This document shows, piece after piece, positions 25,922 through 33,989 of a stretch of 64,000 nt of DNA. The position numbers and the translations under genes are program-made. Position 1 is the first letter of the stretch, and each line of letters opens with the position of its first letter. Where the stretch lies: assembly GCA_021776475.1 (NCBI GenBank), contig JAJFFV010000005.1, forward strand, positions 248,001 to 312,000. Direction: 5' to 3'. The DNA comes from Parvularculaceae bacterium. Its GTDB lineage: Bacteria > Pseudomonadota > Alphaproteobacteria > Caulobacterales > Parvularculaceae. Under the pieces are notes generated by a model. The model searched no databases. It was not told where the DNA came from and worked only from the letters and a program-made list of their open reading frames with translations.

Positions 25922-26668
25922 CTATGCCGTCGCGAAAGCCGCAAATTCCTTCGCCAACGCCGACGCCGCCGCCGTTATGATACGGGCGCCATCTTCCGGT
26001 GTCGCCTGCGACGGATCAGATCCGATCCGGCCATCCGGGAAGGATCGACGATAGTGTTCTGCGTCCCTGATTTCACCGATGGGGGCTATTTTCGGTGACA
26101 TCTCCACGGTTTTTATAGCTTCCGGATAGGCCGCATAGGTGACCGCCACTTCCGATGCTGTTGCGTGCATGCCATCTCCAGCAGGATAAATATCCTGACA
26201 CAGATTATAAACACCCGGTAGCTCCCACCAGTTTCGCAGTTTTTGCGCCAAATCGCCGTCATTTTTCTTTTCGCGCGAGAAACTCCGCTCTGCGTAAATT
26301 TCTGAAAAGGCTGCGCTTACAGTGGCAGTATTGCCGCCATGCCCGTTGAACCAATAAAGCTTCTCGAATCCGTGTCGCACGAGAGAGGCAGACCAGTCCT
26401 GCATCGCTGCGATCATGGTCGATGGTCGCAGCGTAATGGTTCCCGAAAAAGCCAGATGATGCTGAGCACACCCGACCGAGAATGTCGGTGCGATGAGCAT
26501 ATCGGTTTGCTGCGCGGCAGCACGCGCAATAATTTCAGGGCAAAGAGCATCGGTGCCGAGAAATCCGTTGGGACCATGTTGCTCAGTCGAGCCAATCGGT
26601 ATCAGGATCGCTTTGGATTTTTTGAGATGCTCGTCAATCTCCTGCCAGGTGGATAAGTGAAGTAACAT
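25922..26668 (-). CDS. Creatininase family amidohydrolase
   Basis: The 248-residue protein carries the family's metal-site motifs: AILIPIGSTEQHGPNGFLGTDAL, SVGCAQHHLAFSGTITL, WFNGHGGNTATVSAA and a later GDGMHATASEVAVTYA. Members include creatininase, MftE and FAPy/arginine-type hydrolases and act on cyclic or linear amides in the cytosol. Nothing nearby fixes the substrate. It is separated from the symporter pair by 143 bp and may be independent. Confidence 0.88.
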   Translation of the reverse strand: MLLHLSTWQEIDEHLKKSKAILIPIGSTEQHGPNGFLGTDALCPEIIARAAAQQTDMLIAPTFSVGCAQHHLAFSGTITLRPSTMIAAMQDWSASLVRHGFEKLYWFNGHGGNTATVSAAFSEIYAERSFSREKKNDGDLAQKLRNWWELPGVYNLCQDIYPAGDGMHATASEVAVTYAAYPEAIKTVEMSPKIAPIGEIRDAEHYRRSFPDGRIGSDPSQATPEDGARIITAAASALAKEFAAFATA

Positions 26669-26999
26669 TTGGCGGTTCCTCAGAAATCTGCCTTCGAGTA
26701 CGCAGACCCTCTTTTAAATGACTTAACATGGACCGCCGACACACACCATCAACTTGTCCCGCTCCTGTTAGAATTATGGCGCACCAGTGGCTACGAAAAT
26801 GAGTAATTTCACCCACCACATCGCCGCGTTCACACCAATTGAAAGATCAATCCGTCACGGCATCTCAAGCGCAAGGGCCGATTTCTTCCATTATCATCCG
26901 GCGCAGGAAATGACCTTCGTCGTGAAATTCTGGAACAGGTTGGCAGTCCTTGTTTGGCTTGCGATCGGCTGGTATTGTTAGATGATTGGAGGAGATGCG
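26669..26999. other. Gap between creatininase and VOC lipoprotein genes
   Basis: I see no supported gene. The ORF 26787-26981 (MSNFTHHIAAFTPIERS) has no ribosome site or family. The stretch must hold divergent promoters; no clear palindromes. Confidence 0.35.
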
Positions 27000-27554
27000 A
27001 TGATGCAATACTATCAGTTGGTCGCTGTGTTACTCGGTCTATCGGCTTGCACTTCCTTTGGTAGCTCCGAACCGACAGAATCGCTTGGGCGCGACTTAGA
27101 AACCCGGTGTTTTGATGAACAACGAACAACTCCTAAAAGTCAGGCGGCGCATGAAGCGGTCACCAAACTGAGTGCTGTTACAATTCTCACCGACAATTTC
27201 GACGCCATGGTTTCTTTTTACCAAAGCGTATTTGGTTTTGAACTGGTCGCAGCGACTGGCGGTTATGCGCAATTTGAAAACACTCCATTGGCGATAGCTG
27301 AGCGTCAGACGATCTACGACGCATCAGGCTACAAGGGATTTATTGAACCCGTCAAAGGCCAAAGATTCGAACTAGCATTCGAAGTAAGTGAGCCCGCGTT
27401 GGTCGATGAAGTTTATCTCAAGGCAATTAGCTTTGGCGCAAATTCGATTTTACCTCCAGAAAATAAACCTTGGGGCCAGAGAGTTGCTTTTTTCGTTGAT
27501 CCAGATGGAAACGTGCACGATGTCTTTTCAAAACTAGACCTAGACATGAACTAG
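27000..27554 (+). CDS. Lipoprotein with a VOC domain
   Basis: ATG 27000 follows GGAGGAG. The 184-residue product starts MMQYYQLVAVLLGLSACTSFG with lipobox LSAC. It then carries one VOC domain from about residue 55 (VTILTDNFDAMVSFYQSVFGFELVAATGGYAQFENTPLAIAERQ ... RVAFFVDPDGNVHDVFSK). VOC proteins are normally cytosolic, so an exported, lipid-anchored one is unusual. The ligand is unknown. Confidence 0.75.
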   Translation: MMQYYQLVAVLLGLSACTSFGSSEPTESLGRDLETRCFDEQRTTPKSQAAHEAVTKLSAVTILTDNFDAMVSFYQSVFGFELVAATGGYAQFENTPLAIAERQTIYDASGYKGFIEPVKGQRFELAFEVSEPALVDEVYLKAISFGANSILPPENKPWGQRVAFFVDPDGNVHDVFSKLDLDMN

Positions 27555-27932
27555 CCTCACCAAAGCCCGCACAAACTTCTACAGAGCGATTCTGTACTAT
27601 TGTGGACCCCACAGCATAAATCTGACGTGAGCCGCGCAAAGTCACTTATTTTGAGTTATTCGGCGAGCGCATCAGATATTTACACCGGTTTCTAGGAGGG
27701 AATCTTCCGTGATTGAACGACTGAGCCTCTCGCGTGTTTTGGATATATTGAATCACAAGTGAGGAGTTGGGGAATGACCACTATCATATCCGGCCACATC
27801 AGGCTCTCAACATGCTCCCACAGTGCCAGAAACTCTATCAGAAAATGGCTCATAACAATGGGGCTTTACACTTGTTCAACCATGCGGATTATGACGGCGC
27901 ATGGTGCTGGATCAATTAGTAGCGCAATTCAT
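27555..27932. other. Gap at the left edge of the accessory region
   Basis: There is no gene; the plus-strand ORF 27759-28466 is antisense to hipA. TGACGTGAGCC at 27623-27633 equals the outer 11 bp of the 47-bp inverted repeats at 33849 and 42316, and the following GTCACTTATTT resembles their GTCCCTCATTT. Just after it, CTTATTTTGAG and ATATTTAC are spaced as in the cyclase-flanking repeat at 39603. These may be decayed copies. Confidence 0.3.
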
Positions 27933-29243
27933 TCAACCGCGCCCGCGCGCTTCATCTGCAAGTTTGCGCAAGGCCCCGGCTTCGCCTTCCAGATCGTCAA
28001 AAGCAAACGGATTAAGGAATTGCCGCCCCCAATGCAGATTGCGATCCACTTTGGAAAGTGCCACCTCTTTACAAACCTGATCCCAATGCTCGGCGATAAT
28101 ACGGATTTGATGCGCGGCAATCTCGGTCGCTTCTTCTTCGGACAAAAGAAAATGATGCGCAGCGCTTATACACGCGCTGATGCGGCTCATATTGTTGTCA
28201 CCGCTGATATTCATCGCCTGACTTGCTTCTTGCCCGGCGCGCCCTTGCGGGCAAATGTCATAAGCCGGCGCAAGGGTGAGCGTTTCTCCATCCCAAAACG
28301 CGGCATGATTGCGCGCATGATCGTCCGTATTGCCGCTCAGAATGTTAAAGGTGAGCCGGCCATAAAGCTCACGCAGCGTATCCTTGGGATCGGTAAAACG
28401 GTGCCGGATTATTTCAGCCAAATCCTGATAGCTCGCATAGCGCGCCATCATTTCATCAAGCGATAAAATGGTCAGGGCCGAGACCATCAGCTTTCGTTTC
28501 CATCCGGTGTTGGCGCGCTGACGGTCGAAGCGCTCGATTAAGAGCACGTGTTTTCCGGATGCGTTTGTGACAGAAACTTCAGCCACATTCAGCCCGGCTA
28601 GCTTGGCAAGACGCATGGCGATGAACTCAGCCTTTACGACACTATAGAGGTCATTAGAGGCTGAAAACTTGGCCACAAATTTTGCATCGCCGTCCTCAAT
28701 CATTGCTTTGGGGCGCGCGCCGCCGATTGAACTGCCGTGATGTAAGGCCTGTGCCAGCTCGGGGGTTAGAGGAATGCCTTTTTCAACGCGCTCGGCAGCC
28801 TGGATGAGCTCTTCCAAACTCGCGTTTTTAGGTGAGCGGGCAACGTAGTCGGTCGGTGAGAGCTGAAAATCGAGCGCGCCAATCCGGTCCGATCCGGACT
28901 CCAATAAGAAGGCGAGTTCAGAGAGTTCGATTTCGTCAAGCCTCGCGCCTTTAACGCCGAATTTGCGATTGAGAATAACCCGCCGCCCCCATGCGTCAGG
29001 TGCAGCGTCGCGAATGCTGCTTGGCATCGTTAACCCGCCGGGTAATGGCAATTCCCCCGCACGAAGCGGCAGCTCTGGCAAATAGATCGGAATGGCGTCA
29101 TTGCGCTCCAGATAGGATTTGCCGTAATTAAAGATCAGGGTTAGAGGGCTGCCTATCGCGTGCAAACGGCCGGCGACGACCGGTTCGGTTTTGCCTGGCA
29201 ACCAAATCCAGACAAAGGCTTCATCGTATGTATTAGAACTCAT
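27933..29243 (-). CDS. hipA: HipA-like serine/threonine kinase toxin
   Basis: ATG 29243 (MSSNTYDEAFVWIWLPGKTEP) gives 436 residues and overlaps the antitoxin stop by 11 nt. It has the HipA N-terminal subdomain (LRAGELPLPGGLTMPSSIRDAAPDAWGRRVI), the ATP-loop region SSIGGARPKAMI, and the catalytic and metal motifs in NILSGNTDDHARNHAAFW and LAPAYDICP. HipA kinases phosphorylate aminoacyl-tRNA synthetases such as GltX and arrest growth. The target here is unproven. The downstream end is at the edge of the accessory region. Confidence 0.9.
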   Translation of the reverse strand: MSSNTYDEAFVWIWLPGKTEPVVAGRLHAIGSPLTLIFNYGKSYLERNDAIPIYLPELPLRAGELPLPGGLTMPSSIRDAAPDAWGRRVILNRKFGVKGARLDEIELSELAFLLESGSDRIGALDFQLSPTDYVARSPKNASLEELIQAAERVEKGIPLTPELAQALHHGSSIGGARPKAMIEDGDAKFVAKFSASNDLYSVVKAEFIAMRLAKLAGLNVAEVSVTNASGKHVLLIERFDRQRANTGWKRKLMVSALTILSLDEMMARYASYQDLAEIIRHRFTDPKDTLRELYGRLTFNILSGNTDDHARNHAAFWDGETLTLAPAYDICPQGRAGQEASQAMNISGDNNMSRISACISAAHHFLLSEEEATEIAAHQIRIIAEHWDQVCKEVALSKVDRNLHWGRQFLNPFAFDDLEGEAGALRKLADEARGRG

Positions 29244-29571
29244 CGCGCAGGCCCTTTGATGATTTGTGGATATGCTTTGGCAGGAGCGCGATTTTATCTT
29301 CAGCGCGAGCAATTTGCTTTGTCAGGCGCCGATCGTCAGCATCAAATAAATTGACCCCTACAATCGTTGCAGCTTCAAAGACGAGACCAATCTCGACCTT
29401 AGGGTCACCTTTTTCAATTCGCTGGAGTGTGCCGCGTGAAATGCCTGTGCGTTCGGCCAGTTCCTCAGAGGTGAGCTTTCGCTCTTTGCGGCCAAGGCGG
29501 ATCAGTCTGCCAAGCAGCAAAGCAGCTTCGTGTGAGTACTTTGAGTATGTGCGCTTTTGAATTCGAGGCAT
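29233..29571 (-). CDS. hipB: HipB-like XRE-family antitoxin
   Basis: I prefer ATG 29571 (112 residues, MPRIQKRTYSKYSHEAALLLG) because the track start 29622 lies inside the palindromic operator. An XRE helix-turn-helix covers residues about 25-75 (RKERKLTSEELAERTGISRGTLQRIEKGDPKVEIGLVFEAA). By family it neutralises HipA and represses the operon through upstream operators; the 47-bp palindrome at 29585-29631 is the obvious site. Confidence 0.85.
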   Translation of the reverse strand: MPRIQKRTYSKYSHEAALLLGRLIRLGRKERKLTSEELAERTGISRGTLQRIEKGDPKVEIGLVFEAATIVGVNLFDADDRRLTKQIARAEDKIALLPKHIHKSSKGLRDEF

Positions 29572-29584
29572 TTCAAGCTCAATT

Positions 29585-29631
29585 GGTCCATGTATGGCCC
29601 ATACTTTATCAATATGAGCCATACATAAACC
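29585..29631. promoter_or_regulatory. Large palindromic operator of hipBA
   Basis: Two 19-bp arms, GGTCCATGTATGGCCCATA and TATGAGCCATACATAAACC, match in 16 of 19 positions around a 9-bp spacer. Each arm contains two ATGG/CCAT-type half sites, so two dimers could bind. The element lies immediately upstream of the preferred hipB start. Confidence 0.6.
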
Positions 29632-29693
29632 ATATTATATAATACAGGTTGGTGTGTCAAGGAATGATCTATCTATAGTCCAAAACCGGGGAT

Positions 29694-30003
29694 TGGTGGA
29701 ATATGAACCGACGAAGAGGTTCTTGGAAATTTTTCATAAACTCCATCCAACCAGATGTTGCTTTGCTCCAAGAGGCATCACCTGTTGATGAAGAGACATT
29801 CCGACATAGTTACCTCCCAGATTACTCCTTGAAACTTTCAAGGAGTAATATCAGAGTTCAGATTCTGGGTAAGGTGGTCATGACCGGACGCACTCGAAAA
29901 AACTTACAAGGCAACTACATCTGATTCAACACGGCAAATAAGTCCCCTTGTCGAACGCATGGAATCATTGGGAATCTCTGCAGATGTATTCGCAGTTGAG
30001 TAA
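29694..30003 (+). pseudogene. Remnant of an endonuclease/exonuclease/phosphatase family gene
   Basis: The frame reads WNMNRRRGSWKFFINSIQPDVALLQEASP, the start of an EEP-fold nuclease (the WN and LLQE motifs are typical). It loses family likeness after about 45 residues and stops at 29924. In another frame SPLVERMESLGISADVFAVE ends at a stop near 30003 and looks like the true C-terminus of such a protein. The central 200 or so residues are missing. I read it as a deleted gene at the island boundary. Confidence 0.5.
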
Positions 30004-30093
30004 ACTTTAGCTCAACGCCTCGTCTCTAATAGTTTGGCCAACCACTAATCTCGTTCAGATAATCGCTCCTGACACCAATCAGGTTCACGAGCC

Positions 30094-30465
30094 TCACCTA
30101 ACTAGTCGCATTACATGTTGCGCAATCAAAGCTGCTGCAACAAGAAGTGCTGTCATGAGTACCGGTGACACACCAAACATGATGATCAGAGATGAAGCCC
30201 AGAAAAAAGCACCTAGGCCGACTGACAGTCTCAAATCCATGTTCAAGGCGTATAGAAATAACGTCAAAAACAAAAAGCACGTTTTGGACCAATAGACTTT
30301 ATTGGCATCTACCAACAACTCTGCACCATTGGCATCGGAGTAAGATGCAAAAATGTTGATACCGTCCCCAAACCATAACCCATATGTCATTCTTGCAATG
30401 AGAAAACCGTATAACAGAACGAAAGCGTAAAACAGCCAGTCTGTTTTAATTGAGTAACGTAACAT
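30094..30465 (-). CDS. Small multi-pass membrane protein
   Basis: ATG 30465 follows GAGGGG; the track start at 30480 is a TTG. The 123-residue product has about four hydrophobic segments (LFYAFVLLYGFLIARMTYGLWF, TCFLFLTLFLYALNM, FFWASSLIIMFGV, LMTALLVAAALIAQHVM). No family recognised. It sits in AT-rich sequence with no obvious operon partner. Confidence 0.55.
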   Translation of the reverse strand: MLRYSIKTDWLFYAFVLLYGFLIARMTYGLWFGDGINIFASYSDANGAELLVDANKVYWSKTCFLFLTLFLYALNMDLRLSVGLGAFFWASSLIIMFGVSPVLMTALLVAAALIAQHVMRLVR

Positions 30466-30737
30466 CTTGTTTCCCCTCAATGCTCACTCACGATCAGATT
30501 GTGTGTCTCGAAAGATTTGAGACTTCGCGTTGCTCTTCCTAATTATCGAGTTCTAACATTCGAAGCGTTAGTATCAAACAGTGAAGATTATGGACGGTCA
30601 ATGTTCATCTTCGCTCCATAAGGGCTACGATGAACCAGAAATCCTCCCTTAGCAAAAAGCCGTAATGTGTCTCATGGTCGCTGACGGGCTACATTTCGAC
30701 AGCTGTGTCTCCGCAAAGGGAATAACCCGCTCCCTTT

Positions 30738-31289
30738 TTATACACTACATGAGTTCAACTTGAAGAGCTTTAGAGGCAGGTCATCCAACAATTTGCAGGT
30801 AGACTTCAAACCGCTGAACAGTTGAATACCGAGGAGTAACTCCTCCCTTCCCCAAAACTTTTTGAGTGGCATTTCAGATCGAACTGAGTTTGGCGTCTGG
30901 AAGTGAAGTTCAGAAAGTGTGTCGGTCAGCCGGTGTGATCTTGATTGATGATCATCTTCACCAACCACATCACTCGTCAGCCTCAGAGGCTCGCTGATGC
31001 GGGTTCTCTCTTTTCTCAAAGCACTCTCTCGGTAAATATCCGCAACGCCCTCCTGAGGTGCGTGAAACGGTTCTATTTCAATGAACATGACAGTGTTGAA
31101 TCGATGGTCAGGAAACTCCTCCAAGATCACATATGACATTGACTTACCGACTTCGGTACTGAGGACAGTGTAGGTGTCAGATGTATTCAGGTATCTCTTG
31201 GCGTGGGTTAAATCTGAATCATATCCATTGGCTCCGTTAAACTGAACCCGTTGTCCTTTTGGCGCGTTTAAACGCATTGAGTCAGACAT
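30738..31289 (-). CDS. Conserved small-domain protein with unusual C-terminal tail
   Basis: ATG 31289 follows AGGAG and gives 183 residues. The first 75 (MSDSMRLNAPKGQRVQFNGANGYDSDLTHAKRYLNTSDTYTVLSTEVGKSMSYVILEEFPDHRFNTVMF) resemble short proteins of about 70 residues that I recall from alphaproteobacterial accessory regions. The remaining part has no recognisable fold and may be a readthrough extension after loss of the normal stop. Function unknown. Confidence 0.5.
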   Translation of the reverse strand: MSDSMRLNAPKGQRVQFNGANGYDSDLTHAKRYLNTSDTYTVLSTEVGKSMSYVILEEFPDHRFNTVMFIEIEPFHAPQEGVADIYRESALRKERTRISEPLRLTSDVVGEDDHQSRSHRLTDTLSELHFQTPNSVRSEMPLKKFWGREELLLGIQLFSGLKSTCKLLDDLPLKLFKLNSCSV

Positions 31290-31682
31290 AGAATACTCCT
31301 TCATGGTAAGTGGTTGGAAGCGGCGGACGTGTTGCTGCACCGCCAGCTAAAGATTCTGCATTGAAGTCTGGTTACAGTGTTGGAAGGCTACTTGGAGCCA
31401 ACAACCGATATGATTTGCTCAAACACTGGATGAAATTATTGCACGATTGAGATGGCTACCTCCTTGATTGGTATTTAACCCTCATCGTTTGAACCACCTT
31501 GTAGGAGTACAGGTTGGTAAGGGACTAAACCCTTTCTTGATGATCGGTACACTGTAACAGAAATGACTGAAATGTCAAGATACAAGGGCCTGAACCACCG
31601 TTTACGCGTCTGCTTTTCGTGGAGGACGCCATTTCCAGTTCTTCATCTGTGTGATAATGTTCAACTCATTGGGGGTTGGGAC
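31290..31682. other. AT-rich gap upstream of the membrane hydrolase
   Basis: There is no gene. The track extends the next ORF back to 31563, but that leader has no family likeness or ribosome site. It holds divergent promoters that I cannot pinpoint. Confidence 0.3.
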
Positions 31683-33173
31683 ATGACCACAATCATTACA
31701 GTTCATGGCACTAACGCTGGTGACGAAAGCGACACTGGTGAACAATGGTGGCAACAAAAGTCTGAGTTTCAGGAAAAGCTGAGTGAGTATGTTGAAGCAC
31801 CGGATGGTCGTCTGGAGTTTAAGCCTTTTCATTGGGGTGTCGGGCCGAATAGTGAATTGAAACGACGTGATGCTGGCAATGATCTTCGTCGGGAAATGCT
31901 GGCACTGGAGAAGGAAGAAGTGCCTTACTCAGTGATTGGCCATAGTCATGGTGGGTCTGTCCTGAACCATGCGCTGTTTTCTGTCTACGCTAAGAAACTC
32001 AGCCTGCCCAATATGAAGTCATGGGTGACGGTGGGGACGCCGTTTATAGAAACACGACGCAGCGGGTTTTTTCTGACCCGTTTTAATTTATTGGGACAAA
32101 TAGGATTAGCAATTGCGCTAGTTCAGATTTTGAGTCTTATCTCACAGCCGTTAGTTGACTATTATGTTGCGGGTAATTTCGAGGCGTGGGATTCAACAAG
32201 TTTGGGAGCATCTCTTTTACTCCTAGCGGCAGTGTTTATAATCGCATCGGCATTTACAGCAAGGGCTCGAAAACGCCAAGATTCAATTCATCAAAGACAA
32301 TTTGCGGATAAATTCGAATCCAGATTGTCGTCATTTAGACATTCCAACGATGAAGCAATTGAAGGATTAAAAAATGTGAAATCTCTACGAGCCAACATCC
32401 TAAAAGCATACCCAATAGCACGCGGATTGTCAGCTTTCATTGCAATTCTTCTGACTTTTATATGGGCAGTATACAATGTTTTTTTCAGCATAGCAGATGC
32501 AAACCTGCTGATTGGCAATATTGAATCAATACAGGAAATGTGCGGCGGAAATGAGGTGTGTATCGCAATTGATAGTGGAATCTCAGCAATTGAACCCCTT
32601 GTTTACTTTGCCGTTAATGATTTCACTCCTTCCTACTTATATATTTCTTTTGTTTATCCATTATCATTGATTTTACTGATATTTTTAGTGTACGGAGTTT
32701 CGTTGTTCTGCCTGACGGCTTTGCTCATTCCAGTCGTTGCAATCTTAAATCTGGCTTTGTCATCACAAGTACGCTCAATATCTGTTGGTGGAGATGCATT
32801 TGGGGAGAGATTGAATATCATCCGTTCCCAGCCCAACAGTGATTATTCAGATCATAGTCAATTACCGCATCAATTAGCCCAAGAAATCGAAGACTACACC
32901 GAGCAATACGCCATCGATGCTATCCGTAAAATAAGAGCTCTCATCGGTTCCAACATTGCCTCGTCCGATAACCCAATAACGGACCAAATCAGCGACACGC
33001 TCTCATGGAAAGAACTCATTCACACCGCCTATTTCGATGTCGATAACTTCATCAAGCTCGTTGCTGTTTCGTTATGCGAGAGTGGTCTTGTTACCCCGAG
33101 TCGAAAGCTGAAAAGTGATCCAGAGTATGACAAGGTGGTTGGGTGGTATCAGGAGATGAAACCGGAAGCCTAG
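31683..33173 (+). CDS. Membrane-bound alpha/beta hydrolase-like protein
   Basis: ATG 31683 begins MTTIITVHGTNAGDESDTGEQWW (496 residues). The first 130 residues form an alpha/beta hydrolase core: oxyanion-type HGTN, a nucleophile elbow GHSHGGS near residue 85, and WVTVGTPF. Four or five membrane helices follow (LLGQIGLAIALVQILSLI; LGASLLLLAAVFIIASAF; GLSAFIAILLTFIWAVYNVFF; YISFVYPLSLILLIFLVYGVSLF), with a cytosolic C-terminal helical domain. It is probably a lipase or esterase acting at the inner membrane. Similar genes are common in accessory regions, where a defence role is possible but unproven. Confidence 0.7.
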   Translation: MTTIITVHGTNAGDESDTGEQWWQQKSEFQEKLSEYVEAPDGRLEFKPFHWGVGPNSELKRRDAGNDLRREMLALEKEEVPYSVIGHSHGGSVLNHALFSVYAKKLSLPNMKSWVTVGTPFIETRRSGFFLTRFNLLGQIGLAIALVQILSLISQPLVDYYVAGNFEAWDSTSLGASLLLLAAVFIIASAFTARARKRQDSIHQRQFADKFESRLSSFRHSNDEAIEGLKNVKSLRANILKAYPIARGLSAFIAILLTFIWAVYNVFFSIADANLLIGNIESIQEMCGGNEVCIAIDSGISAIEPLVYFAVNDFTPSYLYISFVYPLSLILLIFLVYGVSLFCLTALLIPVVAILNLALSSQVRSISVGGDAFGERLNIIRSQPNSDYSDHSQLPHQLAQEIEDYTEQYAIDAIRKIRALIGSNIASSDNPITDQISDTLSWKELIHTAYFDVDNFIKLVAVSLCESGLVTPSRKLKSDPEYDKVVGWYQEMKPEA

Positions 33174-33301
33174 TCCAGCCAAAGCGCCTCAGTTTTTTGA
33201 AGGCTCTGTCGAATTGTCGAGGCTTGACTCACAACACATCATAGCGTTGAAATACTAAATCGAGCGGGCAGCTGGGCAAAACTCAACTTGAGGTAAAACC
33301 C

Positions 33302-33496
33302 ATGAAAGATGACCTGCCCGTGACTCTCACTGAATACGATACCCATGGAAACATCTATCAGGTGCTGGCAAGAACAACTCTGCCAACGTATGGCACCGCC
33401 GTGTTTGAGGAAGCTGTCAGATTGATTCCGCACAGGCATTATGTGCTTTACAACAAGGCCCATGTGTTGCGGAAACACAATGTGGATAAGGTTTGA
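33302..33496 (+). CDS. Small hypothetical protein upstream of the SRAP remnant
   Basis: The 64-residue ORF has a GAGGT site before ATG 33302 and ends 3 bp before the truncated SRAP gene. The sequence (MKDDLPVTLTEYDTHGNIYQVLARTTLP) has balanced composition and no membrane helix. Position suggests an operon with the SRAP gene. No family named. Confidence 0.5.
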   Translation: MKDDLPVTLTEYDTHGNIYQVLARTTLPTYGTAVFEEAVRLIPHRHYVLYNKAHVLRKHNVDKV

Positions 33497-33499
33497 AAG

Positions 33500-33817
33500 A
33501 TGTGCGGACGTGGATCACAGGACCTGACTTGGAAAGACATTTTTCGGTTGCTGACGCCGCCCAAAACACAGGAGCGCTTCAACCTGAGGCCCAACTGGAA
33601 TGTTGCCCCTACACAAGACATCGTCGTCTGTCACGAACACGAAGGTGTACGCACTATCGAAAACATGTCGTGGTGGTTAGTACCGGTATGGGCAAAGGAG
33701 AAACCGAAATTCGCAACCTTCAATGCCCGTGACGACAGTATCGAGGTCAAAGGCACTTGGAAAACATCTCTCTATTGTTTCTTGCTACTTTATCGAGAGG
33801 CTCCCGCTCACTCTTGA
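33500..33817 (+). pseudogene. Truncated SRAP (YedK/HMCES-type) peptidase
   Basis: The ORF starts MCGRGSQDLTW with the catalytic Cys2, then RPNWNVAPTQD and WWLVPVWAKEKPKFATFNARDD, all SRAP signatures. After residue about 87 family likeness ends (LYCFLLLYREAPAHS) and the ORF stops, while intact members reach about 200-230 residues. SRAP proteins crosslink to abasic sites in single-stranded DNA. The missing half contains active-site residues, so this copy is dead. A 47-bp inverted repeat begins 31 bp after the stop, and insertion there probably removed the 3' part. Confidence 0.8.
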
Positions 33818-33848
33818 GAATTCAAGCGACGTCAGCTGATTTAATAAT

Positions 33849-33895
33849 TGACGTGAGCCCCAATTGGTCCCTCATTTGAATGGAGAGTCCGTCAA
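33849..33895 (+). repeat. 47-bp inverted repeat, left copy
   Basis: The sequence from TGACGTGAGCCCCAATTGG to GAGAGTCCGTCAA is repeated exactly in reverse complement at 42270-42316. The TGA...tip faces outward on both sides, as in insertion-sequence or transposon ends. No transposase gene lies between the copies. Confidence 0.85.
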
Positions 33896-33989
33896 TCAGT
33901 TGATCCAAAGCGCTTGCAGAAACGCCCAGCTGCTTAGACTATAACCAATTGATGAGCCAAACTCTCGCTTAAATCAGACTTAGAGATTC

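Noticed and set aside
26787-26981. 64-residue plus-strand ORF
   Set aside because: No ribosome site, no recognisable features, and it sits in the promoter gap of the VOC lipoprotein.
27759-28466. 235-residue plus-strand ORF
   Set aside because: Antisense to hipA, whose kinase motifs are unambiguous.
31563-31682. N-terminal extension of the membrane hydrolase in the ORF track
   Set aside because: The leader lacks family likeness; MTTIITVHGTN at 31683 is the natural start of the hydrolase fold.
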